Below, piece after piece: positions 1 through 4,631 of a DNA stretch of 6,663 bases (position 1 is the stretch's first letter; the number at the start of each line of letters is the position of its first letter). The DNA is from Chloroflexota bacterium. Its GTDB lineage: Bacteria; Chloroflexota; Anaerolineae; Anaerolineales; Anaerolineaceae. The translations under genes and the position numbers were made by a program. A model generated the notes under the pieces. That model was not told where the DNA came from. It was given only the letters and a program-made list of their open reading frames with translations, and searched no databases. The stretch is from the NCBI GenBank assembly GCA_012797215.1, contig JAAZPN010000086.1, positions 1 to 6,663 on the forward strand, read 5' to 3'.

Positions 1-902
1 CGGAGTACATAGCGTTCAGACTTCGAAAAGACCGGACCGGCTGCGATACCATCCTCATTTTCAGTGTATGTAACGCTGTAAAGCTTCCCGTCCGCGTCAT
101 TATCGAATTGGACCGAATAATTTACGCTTAATGGCGGTCCGTCCCGGCGCTTTTCAGTTTTGATCGCGAGCTCCTTACCGCCGTTCAGAGAGGTCAGCAG
201 GTAAAGTGAATCCACTTCACCCTTAATCGCCGTGGATCCACGATAACCGCCGTTTTTGTTCGTATGGTGGATAGCGGTAATACATACCTGCAGCTCATCC
301 GATAGACGGTGTAAGGCCTGCAGCGGCGGCTTCATGTCTTTGGATGAATTCTCATCCGCGCCGGCTGTAACCGCGTTCAGTGAATCGAGCACCACGAATT
401 CAACGCCGTTTCCAGAGATCCACGCGCGTAAAATTTCAATGTGCGCGGGTTCTCGTAAGTCAATGCCGGCATGTGTTGTGTAAAACAAGTTTGCGGGTAT
501 CTCAATGGCCTGCCCCTGAGCAAGCGCCCGGATACGCTTTTTCATGAGATAATCGCCGTTTTCTTCGTCTACATAAAGCGCGTTTATCCCGGATCGTGCA
601 ATTAGCATGGCCTGATATAGCAGAAAATAAGACTTACCCGTTCCGCCGTCCGCTGCCAGTACATTCAAAGCGCCCGGATAGTGCAGCTGGTTAGACAGTA
701 AAGGTTCCGGCTCCTCGAATTCGTCAAGCGCTTCGATGGCGGAGTGCAGAACAAAACGGCTGTCCGGTTTCTCCGGCTCTTTGCCGGCGGCAATATCCGC
801 GTACATCTTGCGGACCGCATCCGCAAGATATGGACGCGCCCAGTCTACTTCGAGCGCCGCCTGAATTTTTTCCTCGTCCTGAACGGTGGTTTTAATATCC
901 AT
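1..902 (-). CDS. RepA-like RecA-fold ATPase (AAA_25 / hexameric helicase type), C-terminus cut by window edge
   Basis: The frame is open from ATG 902 to the left edge, giving 300 residues without a stop. A Walker A motif ADGGTGKS lies at residues 84-91 (K90). The Walker B strand FVVLD is at 169-173 (D173). The block IHHTNKNGGYRGSTAIKG at 211-228 is characteristic of RSF1010 RepA and related AAA_25 ATPases, which act as replicative helicases or loaders on mobile DNA. A start at 902 is supported by a GGTGG element a few bases upstream that is shared with the preceding gene. The gene follows the RHH gene by 102 bp, and that gap holds an opposing promoter and terminator, so expression may be under antisense control. 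The replication role is inferred from family and context; a phage-type or other accessory ATPase remains possible. ATPase fold: sure. Exact role: moderate. Confidence 0.85.
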   Translation of the reverse strand, partial: MDIKTTVQDEEKIQAALEVDWARPYLADAVRKMYADIAAGKEPEKPDSRFVLHSAIEALDEFEEPEPLLSNQLHYPGALNVLAADGGTGKSYFLLYQAMLIARSGINALYVDEENGDYLMKKRIRALAQGQAIEIPANLFYTTHAGIDLREPAHIEILRAWISGNGVEFVVLDSLNAVTAGADENSSKDMKPPLQALHRLSDELQVCITAIHHTNKNGGYRGSTAIKGEVDSLYLLTSLNGGKELAIKTEKRRDGPPLSVNYSVQFDNDADGKLYSVTYTENEDGIAAGPVFSKSERYVL

Positions 903-910
903 AATCCACC
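900..910 (-). promoter_or_regulatory. ribosome binding site and start of the RepA-like gene, copy of the RHH gene start
   Basis: Read on the minus strand this is GGTGGATTATG. The identical 11 bases occur at the start of the RHH gene (1191-1201). The GGTG part can pair with the anti-Shine-Dalgarno sequence. The match fixes the ATG at 902 and suggests both genes use the same initiation signal. Confidence 0.5.
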
Positions 911-926
911 GCCGCCGGTCTATTTG

Positions 927-935
927 TGGTACAAT
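927..935 (+). promoter_or_regulatory. extended -10 promoter firing antisense to the rep leader
   Basis: TGGTACAAT is a full extended -10 element (TG at 927-928, TACAAT at 930-935). No recognisable -35 lies 17 bp upstream, as is common for extended -10 promoters. Transcription would start near 942 and run rightwards, against the RHH and ATPase genes. An intrinsic terminator lies only 28 bp past the predicted start, which makes a short dedicated RNA the natural reading. Confidence 0.5.
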
Positions 936-941
936 GGAAGA

Positions 942-1007
942 AATTGGTAACTACTCTCCCATGTTCCAGCCTCACTCCGAATGCCCCCGGAGTGAGGTAT
1001 TTTTTTA
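942..1007 (+). ncRNA. predicted antisense RNA of about 66 nt, counter-transcript type
   Basis: The RNA is bounded by the extended -10 promoter at 927-935 and the hairpin plus T-run at 970-1007. It contains about 28 nt of mostly unpaired 5' sequence and then one stable hairpin. It is perfectly complementary to the mRNA between the RHH gene and the RepA-like gene, and its tail overlaps the RHH stop codon. It does not cover the ATPase ribosome binding site itself, which lies about 30 nt away. Short antisense RNAs in this position control initiator synthesis in pMV158 (RNA II between copG and repB) and in R1162/RSF1010 (about 75 nt). That the RNA is made is inference from promoter and terminator signals only. 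Confidence 0.5.
970..1007 (+). terminator. intrinsic terminator of the antisense RNA
   Basis: A perfect 10-bp stem (970-979 CCTCACTCCG with 988-997) with an 8-base loop is followed at once by TATTTTTTTA. The T-run exists only on the plus strand. Read on the minus strand the hairpin is followed by mixed sequence, so this terminates plus-strand transcripts even though all neighbouring genes point the other way. The RHH stop codon (1007-1005) lies within the T-run. Confidence 0.8.
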
Positions 1008-1193
1008 TCTCTCGCATAACACTTCCTCCCGTTTGATATTTATTACAACCGGCGCCTGGCCTGCCCAGACTATCGCCGCCATAAACGCCCGCACAAGATC
1101 CGATTGACTTACTCCCGCGTCCTCGGAATAAGCCCGAAACGCGCTCCGCAATTCGTTATCAATTCGTATGTGCACGCCCTTATCCATTGCCAT
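1005..1193 (-). CDS. small ribbon-helix-helix DNA-binding protein (CopG/Arc type), probable repressor
   Basis: This is a 62-residue protein. Residues 6-13 (GVHIRIDN) form the expected N-terminal beta strand. Two helices follow, separated by a turn: ELRSAFRAYSEDAG at 14-27, then VSQSDLVRAFMAAIV at 28-42. This is the fold of CopG/Arc-type repressors, which dimerise and insert the beta strands into the major groove. The last 20 residues are a short extension with no recognised motif. The start at 1193 has the GGTGGATT signal also used by the next gene; a second ATG at 1187 is possible. No toxin gene is adjacent, so a plain regulator is favoured over an antitoxin. By position it parallels CopG of pMV158 and repressor F of RSF1010, which autoregulate their operons. 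The palindrome at 1408-1417 on its likely promoter is a candidate operator. Confidence 0.7.
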   Translation of the reverse strand: MAMDKGVHIRIDNELRSAFRAYSEDAGVSQSDLVRAFMAAIVWAGQAPVVINIKREEVLCER

Positions 1194-1201
1194 AATCCAC
1201 C
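1191..1201 (-). promoter_or_regulatory. ribosome binding site and start of the RHH gene
   Basis: On the minus strand this reads GGTGGATTATG, preceded by AAGGAT, so AAGGATGGTG resembles a Shine-Dalgarno sequence with one inserted base. It is identical over 11 bases to the initiation region at 900-910. Confidence 0.45.
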
Positions 1202-1221
1202 ATCCTTATTCCGAGTCGGTG

Positions 1222-1286
1222 TTAAACAAAAACCCGGAATTGCATACCTACCGCCTTTTGTTTGGCGTGGCCTGCAACTCCGGGTT
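1222..1286 (-). terminator. long hairpin with U-tract upstream of the RHH gene, probable attenuator
   Basis: On the minus strand 1286-1269 pairs with 1248-1231 over 18 positions: 15 Watson-Crick pairs, two G-U pairs and one mismatch by hand count. The apex can add a 4-bp CGCC/GGCG stem (1267-1264 with 1255-1252). The stem is followed by TTTGTTTAAC. It lies between the promoter at 1417-1445 and the RHH start at 1193, so it would stop transcription before the gene. The imperfect U-tract makes partial termination likely. Confidence 0.55.
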
Positions 1287-1410
1287 AAATTCCTCGTGAG
1301 TTACTTGCTCCTAAGAAGTGGTGCCGGAATTACAGACCGTTTAGGTCTCCAACCCCGGGAATCAATGCCTTCTGTCGGGTTATGCGCTTGCGCGCTATTC
1401 AATTCACTGT
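1222..1410 (-). ncRNA. structured leader RNA of about 190 nt with alternative folds, family not recognised
   Basis: The leader is transcribed leftwards from the promoter at 1417-1445. In order it holds: a GCGC stem with a GCAA tetraloop (1396-1385 region); AACCCG (1381-1376) able to pair with CCCGGGGTT (1359-1351); a hairpin AGACC/GGTCT around 1348-1334; a small purine/pyrimidine hairpin near 1317-1290; and the terminator arm. Segment 1338-1324 and the terminator 3' arm 1248-1234 are near-copies (13 of 15), and both can pair with 1283-1269. This looks like a terminator/antiterminator switch, or else a stable independent RNA ending at 1222. I do not recognise it as a known riboswitch, T-box or group I/II intron part. 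Confidence 0.5.
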
Positions 1411-1417
1411 GTACACA
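1408..1417. promoter_or_regulatory. 10-bp palindrome over the transcription start, candidate operator
   Basis: TGTGTACACA is a perfect palindrome that begins at the last base of the -10 hexamer and covers the expected start point. A protein bound here would block the promoter. The RHH protein encoded downstream is the obvious candidate, by analogy with autoregulated cop-rep operons. Which protein binds is not visible from sequence. Confidence 0.45.
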
Positions 1418-1445
1418 TATTAGCACGAATGTTTTATTTTTGCAA
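1417..1445 (-). promoter_or_regulatory. strong sigma70-type promoter for the leader, RHH and rep transcript
   Basis: On the minus strand TTGCAA (1445-1440) and TAATAT (1422-1417) are separated by exactly 17 bp, with TGC directly before the -10, so it is also an extended -10. The predicted start is near 1410. It is the only convincing promoter upstream of the RHH gene and begins after the integrase stop, so the regulator and ATPase have a unit separate from the integrase. Confidence 0.75.
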
Positions 1446-1451
1446 ATCATT

Positions 1452-1478
1452 ATCTTAAAACATCCGATATTTTAAGAT
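1452..1478. repeat. 9-bp perfect inverted repeat just upstream of the -35
   Basis: ATCTTAAAA (1452-1460) and TTTTAAGAT (1470-1478) are perfect inverted copies separated by 9 bp, so half-site centres are about 18 bp apart. The repeat ends 7 bp before the -35 hexamer, a position typical for an activator or repressor site. As a hairpin it is AT-rich with no T-run, so it is a poor terminator for the integrase gene. An integrase or excisionase site is an alternative. Confidence 0.5.
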
Positions 1479-1548
1479 TCATGCTTGCTATGGTTATGAT
1501 AACTACTCTTATAGTAACCTTACCTGCCCTTTACGACATATTATCCAC

Positions 1549-2487
1549 TCAAAAACCGGCATTATCTACCGGAGAGGCGCTTACAAAAGCGGCCTTTAGA
1601 TCCTCGTCAGTTTGTGCCAAATACCGCCGTAATACCTGCAGATCGGAGTGGCCCATAAGCTTCTGGAGTGAATAAACATCCATGCCGGCGCGTAAACAGT
1701 TCAGAGCGAACGCCCGCCGGAAGTCATGCAGCCCTGGCTTATCTATGCCGGCCTTCACCGCGCGTCTGCGTACTATCTGATTTAACCCCCAGTAAGTTAG
1801 GCGTTCACCGCCGTTTGTAACCCATAGCGCCCGGTTATTATCGGACCTTGCCCGGCCATATTGCCTGAGTACCTTGCGCGTCCGCTTACCCAAACAGACT
1901 ATGCGCGGCTTACTTCCCTTCCCCTTGCGGATAATCACCGTTCCCCGCAGCAGATCCACATCGTCAAGATCCACGGCGCACACTTCAAAAGCACGCGCCC
2001 CAGTATCCAGTAAAAACATAAATAAGGCCTTATCCCGCAAGTCAAGCAAGGTATCACCCCCGCAAGTGTCAATGAGTTTATGGACCGCCCCAAGTTCCAC
2101 GGGATCAAGCGGCTTCACATCCAAGCGCGGTGTTTTTACCTTTCGGATCGGATTTTTCCAACCCGGCGGCTCAACTTCGTTCTCATACCAGAGTAAAAAG
2201 GATTTTATAGCGCGGTATCCGGCGTTCACCCCGCCCGGATTCCGGCCTGTTTCTGTGAGATGAAGTAGGTACGCCCTAAGCATTTCGGCGCTAATTGACT
2301 CAATTTCTCGGACCCGAACGCCTTCACAAAACGATAAAAAGCGCCGAAATTCCACATTATAGAACGCTATGGTATGCCTGCTTACCTGACTTGTTTTGCG
2401 GTCCACGATAAAAGCCTGCATCCATTTATGCAGATCCTGACCGCCGTTATTATTATTAAGCGTTTGCACATCCCGAATAGCATCCAT
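1549..2487 (-). CDS. tyrosine recombinase (phage/XerCD-type integrase), complete
   Basis: The protein has 312 residues from ATG 2487; an upstream in-frame ATG at 2502 would give 317. The downstream start is preferred because GGGAG lies 8 bases before it, while the upstream one has no ribosome binding site. Residues about 20-105 form the SAM-like core-binding domain (HTIAFYNVEFRRFLSFCE and similar helices). The catalytic domain follows. All six key residues are visible: R165 in DTGARAFEV, K190 in KGKGSKPR, H254 and R257 in LHDFRR, H280 in MGHSD, and the nucleophile Y289 in RRYLAQ. An intact active site implies the element may still move. The gene ends 62 bp from the tRNA-like remnant side by its start, as expected for an enzyme using an adjacent att site. 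No excisionase was recognised; the RHH protein could serve that role but this is speculative. Confidence 0.93.
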   Translation of the reverse strand: MDAIRDVQTLNNNNGGQDLHKWMQAFIVDRKTSQVSRHTIAFYNVEFRRFLSFCEGVRVREIESISAEMLRAYLLHLTETGRNPGGVNAGYRAIKSFLLWYENEVEPPGWKNPIRKVKTPRLDVKPLDPVELGAVHKLIDTCGGDTLLDLRDKALFMFLLDTGARAFEVCAVDLDDVDLLRGTVIIRKGKGSKPRIVCLGKRTRKVLRQYGRARSDNNRALWVTNGGERLTYWGLNQIVRRRAVKAGIDKPGLHDFRRAFALNCLRAGMDVYSLQKLMGHSDLQVLRRYLAQTDEDLKAAFVSASPVDNAGF

Positions 2488-2495
2488 GATAACCA

Positions 2496-2500
2496 CTCCC
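2496..2500 (-). promoter_or_regulatory. Shine-Dalgarno sequence deciding the integrase start
   Basis: On the minus strand GGGAG lies 8 bases before ATG 2487. The alternative ATG at 2502 overlaps this region and has nothing comparable upstream. Confidence 0.6.
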
Positions 2501-2503
2501 ATA

Positions 2504-2556
2504 TATGGCGGTCATAAGCTAAATAAGGGTATGTTATGCGTACTTATGGCGGGTAT
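2504..2556. repeat. short direct and inverted repeats between integrase and att remnant
   Basis: TATGGCGG occurs at 2504-2511 and 2545-2552, 41 bp apart. GGGTAT occurs at 2527-2532 and 2551-2556. CATAAG (2513-2518) is the inverse of CTTATG (2543-2548). Such short repeats beside an att core are where accessory or arm-type binding sites of tyrosine integrases usually lie, and they would also overlap the integrase promoter. With lengths of 6-8 bp, chance is possible. Confidence 0.35.
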
Positions 2557-2624
2557 CCGAGCTCAATTGGCAGAGCAAGCGCCTCTTAAGCGTTAGGTTC
2601 TGGGTTCGAGTCCCAGCAGGGTCA
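2552..2624 (+). tRNA. tRNA-Lys(CUU)-like sequence with broken acceptor stem, probable att remnant
   Basis: From 2561 rightwards everything fits a tRNA. The D stem is GCTC (2561-2564) with GAGC (2573-2576), around AATTGG. The anticodon stem is 2578-2582 with 2590-2594. The loop CTCTTAA has anticodon CTT at 2585-2587 (lysine). A 5-base variable loop and the T stem CTGGG/CCCAG around TTCGAGT follow. The 3' acceptor strand CAGGGTC (2617-2623), discriminator A and a T-run complete it; CCA is not encoded. The 5' acceptor strand (2552-2558, GGTATCC) does not pair with CAGGGTC, and position 8 is G, not the universal U. The left part has therefore been replaced, as expected where an element entered a tRNA gene, leaving a non-functional copy at the distal junction. 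Confidence 0.7.
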
Positions 2625-2713
2625 TTTTTTATTTAATTATTGAGAGTCAGCGCTTCGTTCCCCCAAAAACATCGCGCGTAAAATTCTTTAGCCCTGAGCG
2701 CGCCAGCCGCTTT

Positions 2714-3511
2714 TCAGGCTTGCAGCCATTTCTGGAAAATCTTCCATTTTTTGTAAATACGTTTATCCGCGTAATAGCCCATAAACGGCAGTACTTTTTC
2801 TTTCCGCTGTGTACGAAAGGCGCGCAAGACCGCCTTGCTGAAGCGCCATAGATTGCCGGTGGAGGTGCTGCCCTTGTGAATGATAAACACCGTAAACTGG
2901 TCATTTACCACCAGCGGACGGTGGTCTTTAATCAGGTTCAGCCACAGGCTGTATTCCACCACGTAACCCTTCGTCTCGTTAAAGCCACCGTATTGCAGCA
3001 CGGCCTCTCGGCGCATCATGGTGTTCTCATGCGAAATCAGGTTCATTGCTGAGATCGCGCGCTCTGCGTCCCTGCGCAGGAGCAAGGTCTGCGGGATTTT
3101 GTAGCGTCTGCCGCGGATTTCCACCAGAAAATTTCCGGTGAGCCATACCAAGTCGGGGTTATTATGAAACGGACGAGCGGCGCGCTCCAGCGCGTACGCG
3201 TCCAGGTAATAATCATCTGAATGCAGGTAGTGAATCAGCTCGCCTGTAGCGCACGCGGTGGCGGTGTTCAGCGCGTTGGCTACCCCTTTTGGCTCGGATT
3301 GGATGCAGCGGATCGGGTAGCGCCCGGCGTTGCGCGCCACATATTCGCGAATAATTTCAGGCGTGCGGTCACTGGAATAAGAATCATTGATAATGTGCTC
3401 AATATTCCCATAGCTCTGCCGCTCCACAGAATCCAAGGCGTTGCGCAGGTACTTTTCACTGTTGTAGGTACAGGTGACAATACTTATCTTAGGGAAAGCA
3501 GAAGTTTCCAT
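2714..3511 (-). CDS. family 2 glycosyltransferase (GT-A fold)
   Basis: The protein has 265 residues, a normal length for soluble GT2 enzymes of this kind. Residues 10-22 (SIVTCTYNSEKYL) are the nucleotide-sugar-binding first strand and loop. D43 with SSDRT (46-50) is the second nucleotide contact. HSDD at 97-100 is the metal-binding DXD-like motif. HENTMMRREAV (161-171) and the EYSLWL segment (186-191) match the acceptor-side blocks of this group. It would transfer a sugar from a nucleotide sugar to a glycan or lipid-linked acceptor on the cytoplasmic face; donor and acceptor cannot be told. There is no membrane segment. It stands alone, divergent from the lipoprotein gene, with its 3' end 89 bp from the att remnant, and appears undamaged by the insertion. 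No strong ribosome binding site is seen before ATG 3511. Confidence 0.9.
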   Translation of the reverse strand: METSAFPKISIVTCTYNSEKYLRNALDSVERQSYGNIEHIINDSYSSDRTPEIIREYVARNAGRYPIRCIQSEPKGVANALNTATACATGELIHYLHSDDYYLDAYALERAARPFHNNPDLVWLTGNFLVEIRGRRYKIPQTLLLRRDAERAISAMNLISHENTMMRREAVLQYGGFNETKGYVVEYSLWLNLIKDHRPLVVNDQFTVFIIHKGSTSTGNLWRFSKAVLRAFRTQRKEKVLPFMGYYADKRIYKKWKIFQKWLQA

Positions 3512-3600
3512 TGGGCGGGTCTCAATTCAATGCTCCATTGTACTATCATCTGCCCGTCTGCGCTGCAAGCATCCAGCGTGCTCCCCAGCTTTGTTTCCGC

Positions 3601-3606
3601 TATAAT
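3601..3606 (+). promoter_or_regulatory. -10 element of the lipoprotein gene
   Basis: A perfect TATAAT followed by TT lies 39 bp before the start codon, with a predicted start near 3613. No clear -35 is found at 16-18 bp spacing. GAGG at 3631-3634 is the ribosome binding site, 10 bases before ATG 3645. The rest of the 3512-3644 divergent gap holds nothing else I can name. Confidence 0.5.
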
Positions 3607-3644
3607 TTACCTGTTGCTCCTGACTTCCTTGAGGACAAATCGTC

Positions 3645-4541
3645 ATGAAAATTGCCCGCTTTTTCCTTATCGTATTGGCTTTCTCCTTTCTGTTGGCAGC
3701 CTGCGCGCCCAAAGCGCCCGCGCCAGCCAGCATGCCCCCCGCTGAAGCAAGCGCCACCCCCAGCCAGGTCACGCTCCCGACGGCAGCACTCCTCACCCCG
3801 CAAGCCCCGGAAGGCATGGTTTTTATCCCCGCCGGCGAATTCCAGATGGGCTGCGACCCGACTCAAAACAACGGCTTTACCTGCCCCAAGGACGAACTGC
3901 CCCTGCGCACAGTGACATTGAACGCCTATTTTATTGACCGGTACGAGCTTACAAACGCCCGCTATGATGAATGCGTTCACGCGGGGGGCTGCCGTCCACC
4001 CACGGTGACGTCCTCTGAGACGCGTGAAAACTACTACACTGACCCCGCCTTTGCTGATTACCCGGTGGTGCAGGTCAGTTGGCGGGACGCCTCGGATTAC
4101 TGTCAATGGGCCGGGAAACGGCTTCCAAGCGAAGCAGAGTGGGAAAAAGCAGCCCGCGGCAGCCGCAGCGCAGCCTTCCCCTGGGGAAATGATGAGCCCA
4201 GCTGCATCCTGGTCAACGCTTACGACCCCTTTTCGGGGCAGCTATGCGTGGGGGACACCACCGCTGTTGGGGCGCACCCGGACGGAGCCTCTACCTTTGG
4301 AGTGGAGGATATGGCCGGGAATGTGTGGGAGTGGGTCAACGATTGGTACTCCGAGACCTACTACAAAGAGTCGCCGCTATCAAACCCACCCGGGCCGGCC
4401 GGGGAGGTGCAGAAGGCGCTGCGCGGCGGCAGTTGGCTGAGCAGGCCAGTTTACCTGCGCGTCTCCGGCCGCAGCTTTGACCTCAACTTCCATGGCGGTT
4501 CCGATACGGGTTTTCGCTGCGCGGCGGATTATGTTCCCTGA
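3645..4541 (+). CDS. SUMF1/FGE-sulfatase-domain lipoprotein, without the FGE cysteines
   Basis: The protein has 298 residues. It starts with a lipoprotein signal (basic MKIAR, a hydrophobic stretch, then lipobox LAAC with acylated C20). A proline/alanine-rich linker follows to about residue 55, then a SUMF1 domain (PF03781) to the end. Hallmarks are MVFIPAGEFQMG (58-69), SWRDASDYCQWAGKRLPSEA (145-164), DMAGNVWEW (222-230), RGGSW (260-264) and GFRC (289-292). The formylglycine-generating enzyme needs two cysteines just after RGGS; here those positions are S266 and L271, so sulfatase activation is unlikely. The protein probably acts as a surface-anchored binding or structural domain; its partner is unknown. 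Five or more other cysteines could form disulfides in an exported protein. It has its own promoter and a probable terminator, so it is likely monocistronic. Confidence 0.9.
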   Translation: MKIARFFLIVLAFSFLLAACAPKAPAPASMPPAEASATPSQVTLPTAALLTPQAPEGMVFIPAGEFQMGCDPTQNNGFTCPKDELPLRTVTLNAYFIDRYELTNARYDECVHAGGCRPPTVTSSETRENYYTDPAFADYPVVQVSWRDASDYCQWAGKRLPSEAEWEKAARGSRSAAFPWGNDEPSCILVNAYDPFSGQLCVGDTTAVGAHPDGASTFGVEDMAGNVWEWVNDWYSETYYKESPLSNPPGPAGEVQKALRGGSWLSRPVYLRVSGRSFDLNFHGGSDTGFRCAADYVP

Positions 4542-4562
4542 TATCAGCCGGTTTTTCTTTTT
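4523..4562 (+). terminator. possible intrinsic terminator of the lipoprotein gene
   Basis: GGC-G-GAT (4523-4529) can pair with ATC-A-GCC (4543-4549), with one internal mismatch. It is followed by GG and a long T-rich tract (4552-4562). The stem overlaps the stop codon. The stem is weak, but the tract is convincing and it lies before the next gene's own promoter. Confidence 0.4.
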
Positions 4563-4591
4563 TCCCCGCCATAAGAATCAGAGCAACACAG

Positions 4592-4597
4592 TATAAT
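4592..4597 (+). promoter_or_regulatory. -10 element of the hydroxylase gene
   Basis: TATAAT followed by TT, the same TATAATTT as before the lipoprotein gene, lies 34 bp before the start codon. No clear -35 is seen. The ribosome binding site AGGAG is at 4621-4625, 6 bases before ATG 4632. Confidence 0.5.
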
Positions 4598-4631
4598 TTG
4601 GACTCTAATCCGCAAGCCCGAGGAGCCTTTA

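Larger units (their letters stand above)
1..2624 (-). mobile_element. integrase-proximal end of a plasmid-like integrated element (left end outside window)
   Basis: A tyrosine recombinase sits next to a tRNA-Lys-like remnant, and behind it, in the same orientation, lie a small RHH regulator and a RepA-type replication ATPase. That is the layout of an integrative plasmid or ICE inserted at a tRNA 3' end. The right boundary is placed at the end of the tRNA-like sequence because the genes beyond it are ordinary envelope genes of different style. The left boundary, and any conjugation, initiator or cargo genes, are not in the window. The gene content and remnant are seen directly; integration at tRNA 3' ends is established behaviour of this recombinase family; calling it a replicating element is inference. 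Confidence 0.75.

Noticed and set aside
1005..1193. RHH protein as antitoxin of a toxin-antitoxin pair
   Set aside because: No small partner gene is adjacent; the neighbours are a replication ATPase and an untranslated leader.
1222..1410. T-box riboswitch, group II intron domain or tRNA-like gene in the leader
   Set aside because: There is no T-box sequence, no domain V signature, and no T-arm consensus; resemblance to tRNA pieces on either strand is superficial.
1408..1417. SOS (LexA) box
   Set aside because: TGTGTACACA does not match the CTG-N10-CAG or GAAC-N4-GTTC types; it is a palindrome of unknown owner.
744..1475. Plus-strand open frames across the ATPase, RHH and leader region
   Set aside because: They run antisense to clear coding sequence or through hairpins, with low-quality translations; the plus-strand signals here are better explained by a short RNA.
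2552..2624. A functional tRNA-Lys gene
   Set aside because: The 5' acceptor strand cannot pair with the 3' strand and U8 is missing, so it is kept only as a remnant.
2647..2904. Minus-strand open frame of 85 codons overlapping the 3' end of the GT2 gene, as a gene or frameshifted extension
   Set aside because: Composition is unlike a folded protein, it has no family features, and the GT2 protein already has a normal length and end.
3600..4106. Minus-strand open frame antisense to the lipoprotein gene
   Set aside because: It is a shadow of the real plus-strand frame, with no ribosome binding site or recognisable motif.
3645..4541. Genuine formylglycine-generating enzyme
   Set aside because: Both catalytic cysteine positions are replaced (S266, L271).
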